Assembly: GCA_946902985.2 (NCBI GenBank) | Contig: OX336388.2 | Coordinates: forward strand, 287,720,526-287,784,525 | DNA length: 64,000 nucleotides | Direction: 5' to 3' | Source of the DNA: Meconema thalassinum | Taxonomy: Eukaryota; Arthropoda; Insecta; Orthoptera; Tettigoniidae | Part shown: positions 1 through 11,085 of the stretch, in pieces | Layout: the number at the start of each line of letters is the position of its first letter | How positions within the stretch are numbered: the first letter of the stretch is position 1 | Program-made: the position numbers and the translations under genes | The notes under the pieces: model-generated | Seen by the model: the letters and a program-made list of their open reading frames with translations, nothing else | What the model was told of the DNA's origin: nothing | Database searches by the model: none

Positions 1-205
1 GTGACTCCTAAAGAAGTGTGCAAGATGTCACACAAGAATACAGGGTGACTTCTAAAGAGATATACAAGATGCCAGAGAAGAATACAGGGTGCCTCCTAAA
101 GAGGTGTGCAGGATGTCAAAGCAAAATACAGGGTGACACTTAACGAGGTGTACAGTATGTTAGATTAAATTCAAATACAGGGTGACCCTTAAAGAGGTGC
201 CCAGG
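1..205. repeat. Tandem repeat, about 44-bp unit, 4.5 copies
   Basis: Units begin with GTGACTCCTAAAGA-like sequence and end with AATACAGG. I read unit starts at 1, 45, 89, 133 and 182; the fourth is about 49 bp and the fifth is partial. The array runs off the left edge, so its full size is unknown. It has no coding potential that I can see. Confidence 0.85.
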
Positions 206-1057
206 CGGGAAGCCTTAGTTAACGGGTAATTGAGTCTGTTGAAAGAGTCCTGAGCCTTTCTAACATGTGTAGTATTTGTAGCATGCGTTATTTGAAATGA
301 TATAAAGTCTAGTCTCTCAGACTGGCTGTATTTTTTTTTCTGAAGATTTTATGTCGAAATTTGTACTTATTTCACACATTCTCTAAAAGCAAAGTCGCAT
401 TTCATGGCCACAATCAGCTCAAAATATTCTGCTTTCTACATGGTACTAGAATCATATCTGTACCTTTCCCATAAACCCAGAAAATGCATAGTATATTGAT
501 GCCAGCCATTATGTTGTCCTTATTAAAGATTAAACATTATAATAGTATTAAAATGTGGTCCTACACGATATTAGTTACAGCAATGGGCGATAAAGACTGT
601 AGATATATCTCTGGGTAAAGAGTACAGAAACCAGGCAAATTGAAACCAACCACAGTCCTCTTAACGCTCAGCAATAAAAGTGCTCAGAGTGAGATAACTC
701 GAAGAGAGGATTCACAAAGTCTAAAGAATTTCCAAGAGATGATCATCAGGTAAGAGTTTCTCGTCACGGCTGATAAGCCTTTGTCGTCATCTTCTCGTCA
801 TCCGAGAATAAAGTTTGGAACGTGCTTTCTAATTAGTTTATTAAAGTGAAGACTTTCATCACGAGAATGCGTTTTATAACATCCCTGACTACACGAGTAC
901 CAACTGTAAGGACCAGTGTTGCCAAATGGTGGTCACAACCATTCCCGATTCCAACAAATTATGCTAGGTCTCCTAAATTGTGGTAGCTTCCCCAAATTAT
1001 GGTAGGTCCCCCAAGTTAAGATATATTTCACATTATTATAATTATAAATGACCTTAA
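206..1057. other. Unassigned AT-rich sequence
   Basis: No conserved reading frame, RNA gene or recognisable repeat was seen. A 65-codon reverse frame near its end continues into the adjoining interspersed repeat and is not credible as a gene. Confidence 0.5.
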
Positions 1058-2517
1058 ACAAGCATTTCCGTGAAGAACTATACAGCCTATTTTCATATAT
1101 AATACTCATGTTAATTGCCACTATCAACATACAAAATTTCAGTTTGAAGGTTGTGATAGATTCGTAGATATTGAGAACCGTCTAAATATTTCAGATGGTC
1201 GCCAGGTTGGATTTTTATTTATGTACTATTACATTAAGATTATTGTGTACTTGTGGTATTCAAACTTCAATCGCATGATTAGAACACAAGAAGTAAAAAC
1301 GAGATTTTAAAATTTCGCACAGCTGCCATCTTGTGGTTATGCAAACAATTGAAATAAATAAGATGCCAGTGGATTAACATTTGTATAAGCATTTAACGTG
1401 CAACGTTTCACTGCACTCGGATAGTTAATTCGCGTGAAACATCCATTTAAATATTTATAATTCGTGTCGCCGCCATGTTGGATTTGTGCTCACCAGGTTA
1501 CTGAAAGTACTATAGGTGAACTTATGTCCGTAGCCTCTATGAACATTAAAATATTCAGTATGTTTGCTGTAAAAGATTCATAGATATTGAGAACCGTCTA
1601 AATATTTCGGATGCTCGCTATTTTGGATTTTTATATGAATAGGCCAAAGAGTTATGTACCATTCAAGGACAATTATTGCCTAGGTTCATTATTCAAACTT
1701 TTACTTCGATCGCATGATTACGACACAAGAAATAAAAACTTAATTTTGAAATTTCGCACAACCGCCATCTTGAGGTTATGTAAACAATTGAACTAAATTA
1801 GATACCAGTGTATTACAATATGTAAATTCATTTACTGTACCACATTTCATTGCGCTCAGAGAGTTAAAACACGAGAAAAGTCTACTAAAATTTTTCAACT
1901 TCGCTTGGCCGCCATGTTCGTTTTGTACTTAAACGGTTTATGAAAGTTACATTGATAAACTTGTACCAGCACCCTTTATCACCGTACAAAATTTCAGGGT
2001 GATATCTGTAATAGTTTCGGAGACATAGAATGTCAGTGAAATATTTCGCATAGCCGCCATTTTGAGATTATGTAAACAATTGGTCTAAATTAGACTCCAG
2101 TGCATTACAATGTGTATAAATATTTGCTGTACCAAGTTTCATTACGTTTGGATGGTTAAATCGCGATAAAAGTCTATTTAAAAGTCTCAAATTCACTTGG
2201 CCGTCATGTTGGTTTTGTAGTCACCAGTTTTTTGAAAGTCTCATAGGTGAACTTCTAGTAGTACCCTTTATCACCGTACACAATTTCAGGTCGATATCGG
2301 TAATAATTTTGGAGATACTGAATGCTGGTGAAATATTTCGCACAGACGCCATGTTGGATTGGTGAGACACAATAAAATTTGAAGTGCACGGTCGGGGTCG
2401 GCCTGAATAGTGCTATGATCTTACCGAGTTTCATTGTAATCGCTTCAGCCGTTAAGAAGTTATTAAGGACACACACACACACGGACAAAAAGTGATCTCA
2501 TAAGCCTAAAATAGGCT
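1058..2517 (+). mobile_element. Non-autonomous Helentron-like element, family A, copy 1
   Basis: The 5' end reads ACAAGC, then a decayed hairpin, then AGCCTATTTTCA. The body holds modules of about 300 bp with recurring motifs such as GCCGCCATGTTGG and ATGTAAACAATTGA. A short CA run follows, and the element ends at a stem AGCCTA/TAGGCT whose usual loop is missing. The same order is seen at 18263-19780 and 41438-42543. It has no coding capacity. Assignment to the Helentron-associated class rests on the shared layout (5' motif repeated inverted in a 3' stem-loop, internal tandem modules) and is an inference. Confidence 0.75.
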
Positions 2518-2884
2518 AATAACGTAACGAGAGCTTAGTATTAAACCTAAACTGTGACATTGTGGTCCCAAAAGGCCTTTGTTGTTGTTGTTGTTGTGTC
2601 TGTAGTGGTGTGTGCTTCTGTAGTTGGGAGGGGACTGGGAAGGAGACGGCCATGGACTTATTTCTTACATGAAATCGAAATGTAAACATTATGTGTCAGA
2701 AAACTGTATCATAATGAGGCTCATTAGAACACTATTCTTCATTATGAAACAGTTTCTCCCACCAATCAGAACTCAAGAGACAGTTGTGTGACCAATTAGC
2801 TAACGATACCTTCACGCATGCGCTCAAAAACCAACATGTCTATACAAATTACAGGAAGTGCCCCGTTCATATGTTTGCGTAAAT
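2518..2884. other. Unassigned spacer with short GTT microsatellite
   Basis: A GTT run lies at about 2580-2597 followed by GT/GA-rich sequence. No gene is seen until the recombinase relic that begins near 2885. Confidence 0.5.
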
Positions 2885-3120
2885 AAACTGGCAAATATGA
2901 GACAAGAAATAGCACTGTACCTTAATATCCCCAAATCCAATTTCTACACAGCACATTGCTTTCAAACGACTTCGGTGACAGTTTTACTGAATACTGGTGC
3001 ACAATCTGCACATATGGCATTGAAGCACACAGAGCGTATGCGTCGGTTGGTCAGAGAGCTTGGAAAACAGAGATATCCTACCCAGTGCTGCACTCCGATC
3101 ACAAAATTCGAGTGACTGAA
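2885..3120 (+). pseudogene. Tyrosine recombinase C-terminal relic
   Basis: The frame from about 2885 contains LNIPKSNFYTAHCF followed by TSVTVLLNTGAQ. This resembles the region of arthropod transposon-borne tyrosine recombinases with the pattern YTGHCFRRTSATLLA..GA. The catalytic surroundings are changed (H-C-F then QTT in place of the usual R-R-T), and an overlapping second frame at 2956-3183 suggests a frameshift. The start is missing and only about 80 codons remain, so it is a dead fragment. It lies directly upstream of a large palindrome at 3193-3316, which may be the end of the same element. Alternative: chance similarity, since only one motif block is readable. Confidence 0.5.
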
Positions 3121-3192
3121 TCTCAACAGATATTTATGAATATTTATGTTAAAACATGTAATAAAGTTATAATGATCTTCTAACATAAACAG

Positions 3193-3316
3193 TCGTATGC
3201 AACTCGCCTATAATGGTAATTAAGACACTCGTATGGAAATTATAAAACTCGCTTACGCTCGTTTTATAAACATACTCGTGTCTTAATTATTGCCAGTATA
3301 GGCTCGATGCATAATG
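3193..3316. repeat. Large imperfect palindrome beside recombinase relic
   Basis: The left arm has CCTATAATGGTAATTAAGAC and ACTCGTATGGAAATTATAAA. The right arm carries their reverse complements with a few changes, and the arms extend outward to TATGCA on both sides. The loop is only a few bases around 3253. The position 3' of the recombinase relic suggests a structural end of that element. Confidence 0.8.
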
Positions 3317-3589
3317 TACTATTATATTTGCAGTAGAATTATAGGTCTATGTGTGATCTCTCACTTCTTCAAATGTCTAAAAAATAACTTCCTTTTTGTT
3401 TCGGGAATATCATAACTTCTGTTTAACAAACTGGGCATAATACCACAGATGTATGCTGTATTGTCATGCCCGTGAATGCCCAAACATTCCATTTTTGGTA
3501 ATTTACCTGCATGCGGAGCTAAGATGTGCTATAGATCGTAGCAAAGAACTGCATTGCATTTCTTAGATGGGACGTAGCAAATTATATTT
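3317..3589. other. Unassigned sequence between palindrome and non-LTR relic
   Basis: No feature could be supported. It may include more of the adjoining element's untranslated part. Confidence 0.4.
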
Positions 3590-4050
3590 TGTCCTCCGAA
3601 TACTGTTCCAGTCATTTGTCTGGAGCGTGGTGCTCTATGGAAGTGAAACTTCGACTATTGGTGCAGCAGAAAAGAGGACAATTGAAGCGTTTCAAATGTG
3701 GTGTTACATGAGAATGATGAAGATCAGATGGGTAGATAGGGTTACAAATGGAGAAATATTAAGACGAGTGGGAGAGGAGAGATGTTTCTGGCGACTGCTA
3801 ATGAAGAGAAGAGATAGTTTGGTAGGACACAAACTAAAACACCCAGGAATAGCAAGCTTAGTTATGGAAGGAGGGGTCGAGGATCAGAACTGTAGGGGTA
3901 GACCAAGGTTAGAATATGTCAAACAGATTGCCTTGGATGTAGGGTGTGGTAGCTATGTAGAGATGAGACGATTAGCTCAGGACAGGAAGGCATGGAGGGC
4001 TGTATCAAACCAGTCAAAAAACTCTAGACTCAAACATATACAACAATTAT
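3590..4050 (+). pseudogene. Non-LTR reverse transcriptase C-terminal relic
   Basis: The frame opening at 3567 holds VLYGSETSTIGAAEKRTIEA, then MMKIRWVDRVTNGEILRRVG and GRPRLEYVKQI, ending with a DRKAWRAVSNQ block. LYGSETWT followed by a K-R-I-E-A-F helix is the standard start of the C-terminal part of RTE/CR1-like retrotransposon polymerases, and the W-R-A-A-S-N-Q block is its usual end. About 150 residues remain; the polymerase core with its YADD motif and the endonuclease are absent, so it is a 5'-truncated copy. The same segment occurs on the other strand at 17063-17473. Confidence 0.8.
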
Positions 4051-4530
4051 TCCATATTTTGAGTGCATGTAGAACTTCAACTCTTCTCTATCACTGGAAG
4101 AAAGTGTAAATGGACCCAGCTCAGATGCAGCTTGCTAATTCCGAAACAGCCAGTATTCACTAACTCAGAATATTTGGTGTCGCACTAGTCTAATCGCTTC
4201 ATTGCCGAGGAGAGTGGCACTTTGAGGCTTTGGTAACTGTTCATCAGGGTACATGCTAATTAGCTTCTCGCTGTACTTGTGAGCTCTGCACATCATTATT
4301 GCTTTCAGCACTTTGCTTACGAGAACTCTCAACAGAAGTGAATTAGCCATGTTAATTAATCACGATAATGAACTTTATATGGTAGTTAGAACAAGCAACT
4401 GATCTCATGGTGTAGTGACTAGCATTCTTGGTTATCACCGAAAAAGTCAAGATTTGTTTCAGTTACTTACTTACTTACTGGTCGGTGCTACAGTCCCTGA
4501 AGAACTTTGGCCTCCGTTATTACCCTTATT
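4051..4530. other. Unassigned sequence; possible non-LTR tail near 4460-4530
   Basis: The run of TTAC repeats and following CTACAGTCCCTGAAGAACTT near 4463-4508 resembles tails of insect non-LTR elements, but I cannot prove it. Nothing else is recognisable. Confidence 0.35.
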
Positions 4531-4995
4531 AGCCTACTTTCGATTTTTGCAAAAAATGAAAGTAGACTTATGAGATCAACACAGGGCGAAAAAAGTGTGT
4601 CTGTCTGTGTGTGTGTATGTGTGTGTGTGAGTCTGTGTGTGTGTATGTGTGTGTGTGAGTCTGTGTGTGTGTGTGTGAGTGTGTGTACTCTGAATGTCTG
4701 TCCCCCCCTATCAATTCGAACACGGTGAATGCGAATTGAACGAAATTTGGTACAAAGGTAGCACTAGCAAAGGACACCTCAGTGTCATGTTTTATATCGC
4801 CGCCATCTTTACTAAAACTGAATGGCGGCCACTCAAACGTTCAAAACGTAAAATAAAATAACGACTAACCAAATCATCCAATCTCTACCAAATTTGGTAA
4901 CAACATACCTTCGTATAGGATGCGTCTTGTGACCAAACTACAAGGTCGTCCGCCATACCATTTCAGGATGGCGGCCGTGCGAATTATGCAAACTT
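4531..4995 (-). mobile_element. Non-autonomous Helentron-like element, family C, 5'-truncated copy
   Basis: Read on the reverse strand it ends with the stem GAAAGTAGGCT preceded by the usual CTCATAAGTC. On the forward strand this is AGCCTACTTTC, a T-rich loop, GAAAGTAGACTTATGAGATC, a TG microsatellite (4600-4690) and one module with GCCGCCATCTT and GGTAGCACTAGCAAAGGACA. It stops before the 5' hairpin end. The longest open frames in this part are merely translations of the TG run. Confidence 0.75.
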
Positions 4996-5357
4996 TATAA
5001 TCCATATCATGGGACCCACCAGTTCCGATTATCGAGCCGAGAATCGTTTTAACTGTTATAAAGGAGGAGGCACGTACGAAATTAAAAGTTTATTTTGTAA
5101 TACTATAGTGCAGACGTGATTTTAAAAAGCTCAGCTGATTCATTAATAAGACAAGATGGCAGCGGATATCTTGTGCCTGACTTATATTTCACTAATTTGA
5201 GTATTGAATGCAATATAGCGTACTAATAAAAAATAAATAAACTTTGTATGAAATGCTTTATATATAAATAATATACTCCAGTGATGAAATCGTTTAGTAT
5301 AAATCATTATTTGCTAACAAGTTCTATGTAAGTCATTTTAAATAGAACGATATTCGT
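4996..5357. other. Unassigned AT-rich sequence
   Basis: I see no gene or recognisable element in this stretch. Confidence 0.4.
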
Positions 5358-5440
5358 TGACACAATTAGCTCAGTGGTAGAGCGATAGCCTGTCGCTCAG
5401 ATTCCTATGGTTCAAACCCGATCAGAGCTAGTTTTTTTGC
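5358..5440 (+). pseudogene. tRNA-like pol III unit (pseudo-tRNA or SINE head)
   Basis: An A box TAGCTCAGTGGT lies at 5367 and a B box GGTTCAAACCC at 5409, spaced as in a tRNA. A run of seven T at 5432-5438 would stop RNA polymerase III. The D arm (GCTC/GAGC) is good, but the anticodon and acceptor stems do not close cleanly, so I cannot assign an isotype. GAGCGA and TCGCTC could instead form an alternative six-pair stem. It has no SINE body behind it, which makes a tRNA pseudogene slightly more likely than a SINE. Confidence 0.6.
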
Positions 5441-5490
5441 TTGAAATGTTATATGTTTATTGTTTTGTAATGACTCAGATGTTTTAAAAT

Positions 5491-6007
5491 TAAGCGTTAT
5501 ATTGTGCAAATTATGGTGTAAAATATATATTTAATTAAAACATAATTCGCCAGCAGATTTACTCGAGACATCTAGCTGCCAAAAAGGTAACTTCCAGATT
5601 TTATTGAAAAGTTTCTTCTTCTGGCCGCTAGAATGCACTCGCTCTGTTAGGATTATATTGTTCGATATTTCACCACTAGATGTCCCGACTAGTCTACGTG
5701 GGGATCCATTGATTACTATACCATTATCATTCTATGCGCATCGAATTTGAAGAATGACAAGTTGATACTACGATACATTTTAACTTTTTATTTTAAAGGG
5801 TTTGTAACAGCCTATTTTGCGTTACTTGAAAATGTTATTAAGCGTTATATTGTCCACATTATGGTGTAAAATATATATTTAATTAAAACATAATTCGCCA
5901 GCAGATTTACTCGAGACATCTAGCTGCCAAAAAGGTAACTTCCAGATTTTATTGAAAAGTTTCTTATTCTGGCCGCTAGAATGCACTCGCTCTGTTAGGA
6001 TTATATT
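5491..6007 (+). repeat. Direct duplication of about 169 bp, 348 bp apart
   Basis: 5491-5659 and 5839-6007 are nearly identical, with the shared tract beginning TAAGCGTTATATTGT and ending GTTAGGATTATATT. Only a few bases differ. The 179-bp spacer contains CCTATTTTGCGTTAC and nothing recognisable. It may be a pair of terminal repeats of a short element or a simple segmental duplication. Confidence 0.85.
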
Positions 6008-6154
6008 ATCGAAAATATCCACATAGTTTGTATACACACGTCTCTGTAGGGTCATGGAAAGATTTGTTAATTCAATTAGGATTGTGAAAGCCATGCACAA
6101 CCAGACGTGTAAAGACATGCCTCAACTCAAAGTTGGATGTTGCCCACGGCAGGT

Positions 6155-6406
6155 CGTAATAATAATAATAATAATGTTATTGGTTTTACATCCCTTTTAA
6201 CTACTGCTGCTTTTAGAGACACCGGGGTGCCGGAATTTTGGCCCGAAGGGGATCTTTAACGTGCCAGTAAATGTACTGACACGGCTCCCTCGCATTTGTG
6301 CACCCTCAAATGCCAGCTGACTGCGCCAGGATACGAACCTGCAACCTAGGGCCCAGCAAGCGAGAACGTTACCGCTGAGCCACGCCGCCAGTCCGGTCGA
6401 TTATGT
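6155..6406 (-). mobile_element. tRNA-derived SINE S4
   Basis: Read on the reverse strand it starts GGCTGGCGGCGTGGCTCAGC-like just inside position 6406. An A box TGGCTCAGCGGTAA and a B box GGTTCGTATCC follow. The body then runs to an ATT microsatellite at 6155-6175 that serves as its tail. It has no coding capacity; transposition would depend on a partner non-LTR element. Confidence 0.8.
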
Positions 6407-6544
6407 CTCCAGATCCATAACATTCTTGATATACTTCTTATCTTTCTTTCTTTCTTTCTTCAATGATGGTAGCAGTTTTTATCTAGGTCGTGGCGTTTGG
6501 TAGAGGTAAATCGTTTCTAAGGTCTTCAACAAAGAATAGTTCTA

Positions 6545-6632
6545 TTATACTCTTTGATAATAACAACGAGTTATAACTATACTCATACATTTAGGAGAAA
6601 GTAGGCTATATGTTCTTTACTGAACATCTTGT
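6545..6632 (-). mobile_element. Isolated 5' end of family C element
   Basis: On the reverse strand the sequence gives ACAAG, hairpin ATGTTC/GAACAT around AGTAAA (6610-6627), then TATAGCCTACTTTCTCC. Only the first 90 or so bases of a family C element are present; the body is missing. Confidence 0.8.
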
Positions 6633-8149
6633 TTTAAATATATGGTGGGAGGAGGGGTGGGAGTGTTCTGTTGCCTTTGGTATAAAAAGCCTATATAGGC
6701 CTACGGTTCTACATTAATGCTAATTATATCTCTAAAATATATAGACATGCCGGTATGTATGTATTTTAATTTCAAAATGGCCACTGTGCGCTATATTCAG
6801 TGTCATGTTACTATGAATAATGACAGGGAGAATATTTCGCTGTCATTAAACTTTGCGATAACTGTGCTATGATATCTTGACGTAGGGAAAAACGTATAAC
6901 TTGGAACAAAGTTCTATAACGCCTTAAGTTTTAAAGATACAACATTGATAATGATGCATAGCTGTAGTTAGTTTCATTGATTTCCAATAATAATTAAGAC
7001 TTCCACTGAAAATTAATATTTTTATCACTTACAAATACTCTATGTACCTTTTCTCATCATCGGACATTTCAATATTGATGAAATCTTTACGATAAGCCCT
7101 TTGGACAGTGTCAATCAATTCTGTGGAACAACATTTTAATTAGGCTCTTAGTTGTTTTTATATATAAATTTTAATTTTTTGATTAAAAAACCCTCAAATT
7201 TACTTAAATACCTAGTTATAAATGCCATAATACCTAAACTATCAAAACACTATTCCACACGATTTTGCATTGCTGTGTTGTGAAACATACTACCAAGTTT
7301 GAATGATGTAGGTTTAATAGTTCCACAGAAAAGGTACCTTGATTGTGGAAAAATGTGTTATTCCAGAAAACTGCGATGAAGTTTCTGTTAATTTTTGAGT
7401 CAAGATTTCCCCTTCACATAGTTTTCTTACTTCAGAAGTCTACCCCCTCAGTCCTATTTTGTATAAGGCCTTCACATTAGTTCTATAGGGTTCACTATCT
7501 GATATTTTATTTAAAAAAAAGCTCTTAAGTCCCCGTCACCAAGATAGGCTACTTGGTATATATCGTGCACTCATGTTCAGTGAATCGACTTATTGGTTGA
7601 GGCATATCCATCAATCCACACAACAAGATAGTCCCTTCCCTTCCTACCCAAGCACCTCATCCTCATTGAATAGATTAACATAATGTTAGCTCCAGAAGTC
7701 TATTCCATCATATGTGTGGTTTTAAATTCGGAACTCGTGCAGTATACGTTACCCGCCGCCATTGAAATCCGAAACATTTTCTAGAGAAATGGCCAATATA
7801 CAGGAGTTGATTATTTTATCGCTAGAGTGTTACTATATTTTTTCAGATTGCCAACATTATTGTTTCCAAACCAATATTTTCATCCAGACCAATGGATTTC
7901 GCCTTGGCCAATAAAGGATAGGTAGCGTGGCCCTGGGGGCCGCGTTAGGCACAGTGGGGGCAGTCACGCGTCAATAATCTTTATCCAGGCCAAAGGATAT
8001 GCCTAGTAGTACAATCAGTAAGTGGCAGCAAACATGGCGACATGCTTTTTGATAAGTTTATTACTTCAAACTTAATGTTGAGAATTTCTTTATTTTGGAA
8101 GTGTTTACGCGGTGTTTGTTAATGGCAAATGGCTTTAATAACGTGGCAG
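6633..8149. other. Unassigned sequence
   Basis: AT-rich with no frame of interest. Two short tracts around 7120 and 7330 both hold TCTGTGGAAC or its complement, which could be parts of a decayed element. A GC-richer block at 7925-7985 is unassigned. Confidence 0.4.
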
Positions 8150-8636
8150 AGTAATTACAAACCATTTTCAGAGCGCTATTAAGTAAAATAACGCACTTTC
8201 GAAACAGGCAACGGATACTACACGAGAGCCTTAAATTCTACATCATGTTCACAGTTTTCATAGTACAAAGTAAATTCCGCACAACCCCATTTCACCAATT
8301 GTCATGAAAGTGTTATAGAGATTTGGCACCACAAACACCACATGCACATGGGATATTAATTACATTTGAAAGAATCTCTAAACCGAATAGCCTATATCCC
8401 CCGGAAATCTCATTATTTGCAGAGGTATCAAGATACCCAAAACCACTGTTCAATTTAGACCCCGAGGCACTTGTATTTCTGAAGTCACTCTTAACCACAC
8501 ATGGTAGGTCACATGCTGAATTTTCATCACAACCTTGTATAAAATAGGTATTTGGATCCATGTTTGCTCTAGCACGTACGAAACGGTGTTTAGGAACCTT
8601 TTTAAACATGCACACCGTAGAACTAGATCTTCCCAC
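8150..8636 (-). pseudogene. Mutator-like transposase N-terminal relic
   Basis: The reverse frame 8636-8313 (107 codons) carries a basic start with KKVPKHRFVRAR, then NTSASGSKL, then GYRLFGLEILSNVINIPC with a C-x2-C pair. The order SAS.KL, G-Y-R-(L/I)-x-D/G-x-x-(I/L)-L-S-x-V, C-x2-C is what I know from arthropod proteins with a Mutator-like transposase domain. Past the stop, another frame gives GLCGIYFVL, matching the continuation of that family, so at least one frameshift is present. The remaining 400 or more residues, including the catalytic core, are gone. Confidence 0.45.
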
Positions 8637-8644
8637 ATTGTCAA

Positions 8645-10104
8645 TACAATTAAAATAGAACTGATCTAATTTATAGATTTACTCAATCGCTTGGCAACCA
8701 CATGTGCATGAATTTGTATTGTAAACAATGGGACCGGAGATGCATTGTCGCCATCTTTCCGCAGCCCGCTAAACTATTATAGCGTGGCAAGTTAGACCTG
8801 GCCTGTCATGGCGGAGTCTCGTCTAGGAGGGGAAGTAGTGGGATCACTAGGCGCAAATGCGATTTCCCCTCTTTGGTGTAACAGCTGTTTGGAGCTGCTC
8901 GTTGCTCCTCGAGGTTATATTATGCAAGCATAAAGTATCGAATAGGAGCATTCTCAGTGACATAGCATTGGTATTGGTGGTAATGAACTGAGAGCGCGCC
9001 CACTTCACACACTCCTGGCAGCAAGCACGTGCAAATATTTGGAAAATATTTTTAGATGTGTAAAATCATCCACTAAGTATCTGGATATTTTTTGTGGCGC
9101 TCGGTAGCTGGACATGTTTGTGGGAGTGATTTTGGAAACGGGACGGAAATGGATGGGACGGAAGTGCATGGGACGGAAAGAATAAGCGCGCTTGGTGGCG
9201 GAGATCGGTACAACGATGTACTGTAGGTCGTGTGGCTATGGGGAATGTATATCGCATACAGTTTAGTTCAAGGTTTGGAGACCCCATTTAAGATATTCCC
9301 ACAATAAATCATCTTCATGTTATCGTTCTTTGGTGGGAAAATATAATTTTTTTCATATTTGCTGAAAACAATTACTATTTATTAAATCTTCATACTTCTG
9401 CTGCATTCTTATTTAATGTAAGCACTCGATGTAATGTCGGCCATGTGGCTATGTGGAATCTATATCGCATCAACAAACACACCAAACAACGTAAGAATTC
9501 AGTATATTAACGCTGACTACTAACAATAATTGAAACTTCGTTGGTCTAAACATTGCCTATCTGGGAGATACACATTTAATATACTTTCCTCACACCTCAC
9601 TTTTAATCGCGACTATACTTGGCAGTGCGCTGATCGGCTAAACGAGGCCATTTTCAATAACATCGCTGGCATGGGTTCACTAACTGGCCGGTATAGAGTA
9701 CAGCTCGCATCAAGTAGGCAGTGGATAGCTTCCGCCACGGAAAATAACAATTATGATTCATTACGGTCAGGATTTGGCACTGGAGTTATACAAGTAGTTA
9801 TTTCAATGACCAACAGAGTTCACTGTCAACAAGGGATTTGCGCTCCCGAGACACACATAGTAGCATAACATGTCACATATTACACATCATATGCGACTAC
9901 TGTAAGGCCCATATATTTTTTTTAAACGCATTTCTCTGTGGAATTCGCAAATTAAATTTACGTAGCATGTTATTTAAACCTTGCTGATTTCAAATAGCAT
10001 AGAAAAAAATCGTAAAATTTGCAAATTCTGACCTACATCTCCCCTTAATAATGCACCTAGCCGCCATCTTCAATGTATGTTCTTTACTGAGCATCATGTA
10101 GAAT
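8645..10104. other. Unassigned, GC-richer stretch with short repeats
   Basis: A 40-codon frame beginning at 8809 with MAESRLGGE has a decent initiation context but no supporting homology. Three copies of a GGGACGGAA motif lie at about 9139-9180. A 28-bp motif around GTGTGGCTATGGGGAATGTA (9229) recurs with four changes at about 9433. The 112-codon frame 9530-9868 looks like chance. I cannot call a gene here. Confidence 0.4.
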
Positions 10105-10525
10105 ATTAGTAATGAAAATCCACAGCCTGCTTCCAGTCCACCGACCGTGTCGGGAATGGACTGAATGAAGCTCCCATCTAGCGGCGAGCATATGAACTGT
10201 GCCGACCTCCGAAGCCTGTCGCACACCTCTGAGGCAATGATTAAATGAATGACAGATGAAATAATTTATAGTGGAGAGTATTAATGGAATGACATTTTTG
10301 ACAGGAAAAACCGGAGTAGCCGGAGAAAAACCTGGCTGCCTCCAGCACAGATCTCACATGGAGTAACCAGGATTTGAACCACGGGCCTAGCGCACAGTGG
10401 GTCAGAATCGAAATCTAGGGGGACAAAATTATTTGTACGTTTTAATCATGATTTTAGAGTGAAAGCAACGTATATAATTGGTTTACTTCATAATAAACAC
10501 CAGTTAAGACCTTTTTAAGCTTCGT

Positions 10526-10973
10526 CTACACACGCAAGAAATTGTCTATGACTAGGAGCCGGATGGAGCATTCAGTTATTTCTTCAGAACAATTTTCTAC
10601 CCCTAATTTACTTTTAACAAAGTCATTAAGTTCCACTTTTGACATAATCGTCGAACCCAGTGCTTCAAACATTTGTAAACGTGTGAGAACTGGTTGCGCG
10701 GCATCTTCTGGAATGTAAAATAACTAAGTAAGTTGCAAAAAGATGCAAAAAATCTTATAACAGGCGTAAACTACAAGACTTTATCTACATTTTAACATTA
10801 AGTAGAAAGTGTCGCAGAGTGACGCGACATACTAAAAATCTAAGTGAAAATATAATTTTAAACATAATAGTTAAATATTATATAATGCAAATAAAGCTAA
10901 AATTACGTAGCAATTACGCCCAGTAATAACTGAAACACGTTACAAAGATCATACCTTCAGCTGCATGTTCCAT
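10526..10973 (-). CDS. Possible two-exon gene of 66 codons inside the hAT-like element
   Basis: Exon 1 coding part is 10973-10955: ATG in a good context (AAGATGG), six codons and one extra base, ending at the donor GAAG|GTATGA. The intron is 10954-10708 (247 bp, AT-rich) and ends TTTTACATTCCAG. Exon 2 is 10707-10526 and continues in phase to a TAG. The product starts MEHAAE and includes LQMFEALGSTIMSKVELNDF and ends IDNFLRV. I do not recognise it; no signal peptide, membrane segment or zinc-binding cluster is visible, and it looks like a small helical acidic protein. A TATA-like box lies 107 bp upstream of the ATG. It could be a captured host exon pair, a remnant of an element-encoded gene, or coincidence. 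Splicing is inferred from consensus only. Confidence 0.4.
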
Positions 10974-11079
10974 CTTAAAGCATCACACTAACCACAAAGA
11001 CAACCAAACCACGGCCACTTACATTCACCCTCCAATTCAGACTGCTCGAACAGTGGTGACAGATTTGCACTAAGATGCG

Positions 11080-11085
11080 TTTATA
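11080..11085 (-). promoter_or_regulatory. TATA-like box upstream of the mini-gene
   Basis: The reverse strand reads GGGATATAAACGC. About 30 bp downstream is CACCACTGTTC, a possible start region, followed by about 80 bp to the ATG at 10973. It is within the same inverted-repeat element. The call depends on the mini-gene being real. Confidence 0.3.

Noticed and set aside
1..205. Regular repeats suggestive of a CRISPR array
   Set aside because: Units are contiguous with no unique spacers, and the sequence is of animal origin.
4507..4777. Frames with V-C-V-C or H-T-H-T runs, also at 47779-48066
   Set aside because: Translations of TG/CA microsatellites inside family C elements.
5358..5440. Functional tRNA gene
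   Set aside because: A and B boxes and a terminator are present, but acceptor and anticodon stems do not pair, so no isotype can be assigned.
8809..8931. 40-codon frame starting MAESRLGGE with a good initiation context
   Set aside because: Too short, no homologue known to me and no downstream exon could be shown.
9530..9868. 112-codon forward frame
   Set aside because: No recognisable domain, no promoter or splice context, and length is within chance for a window this size.
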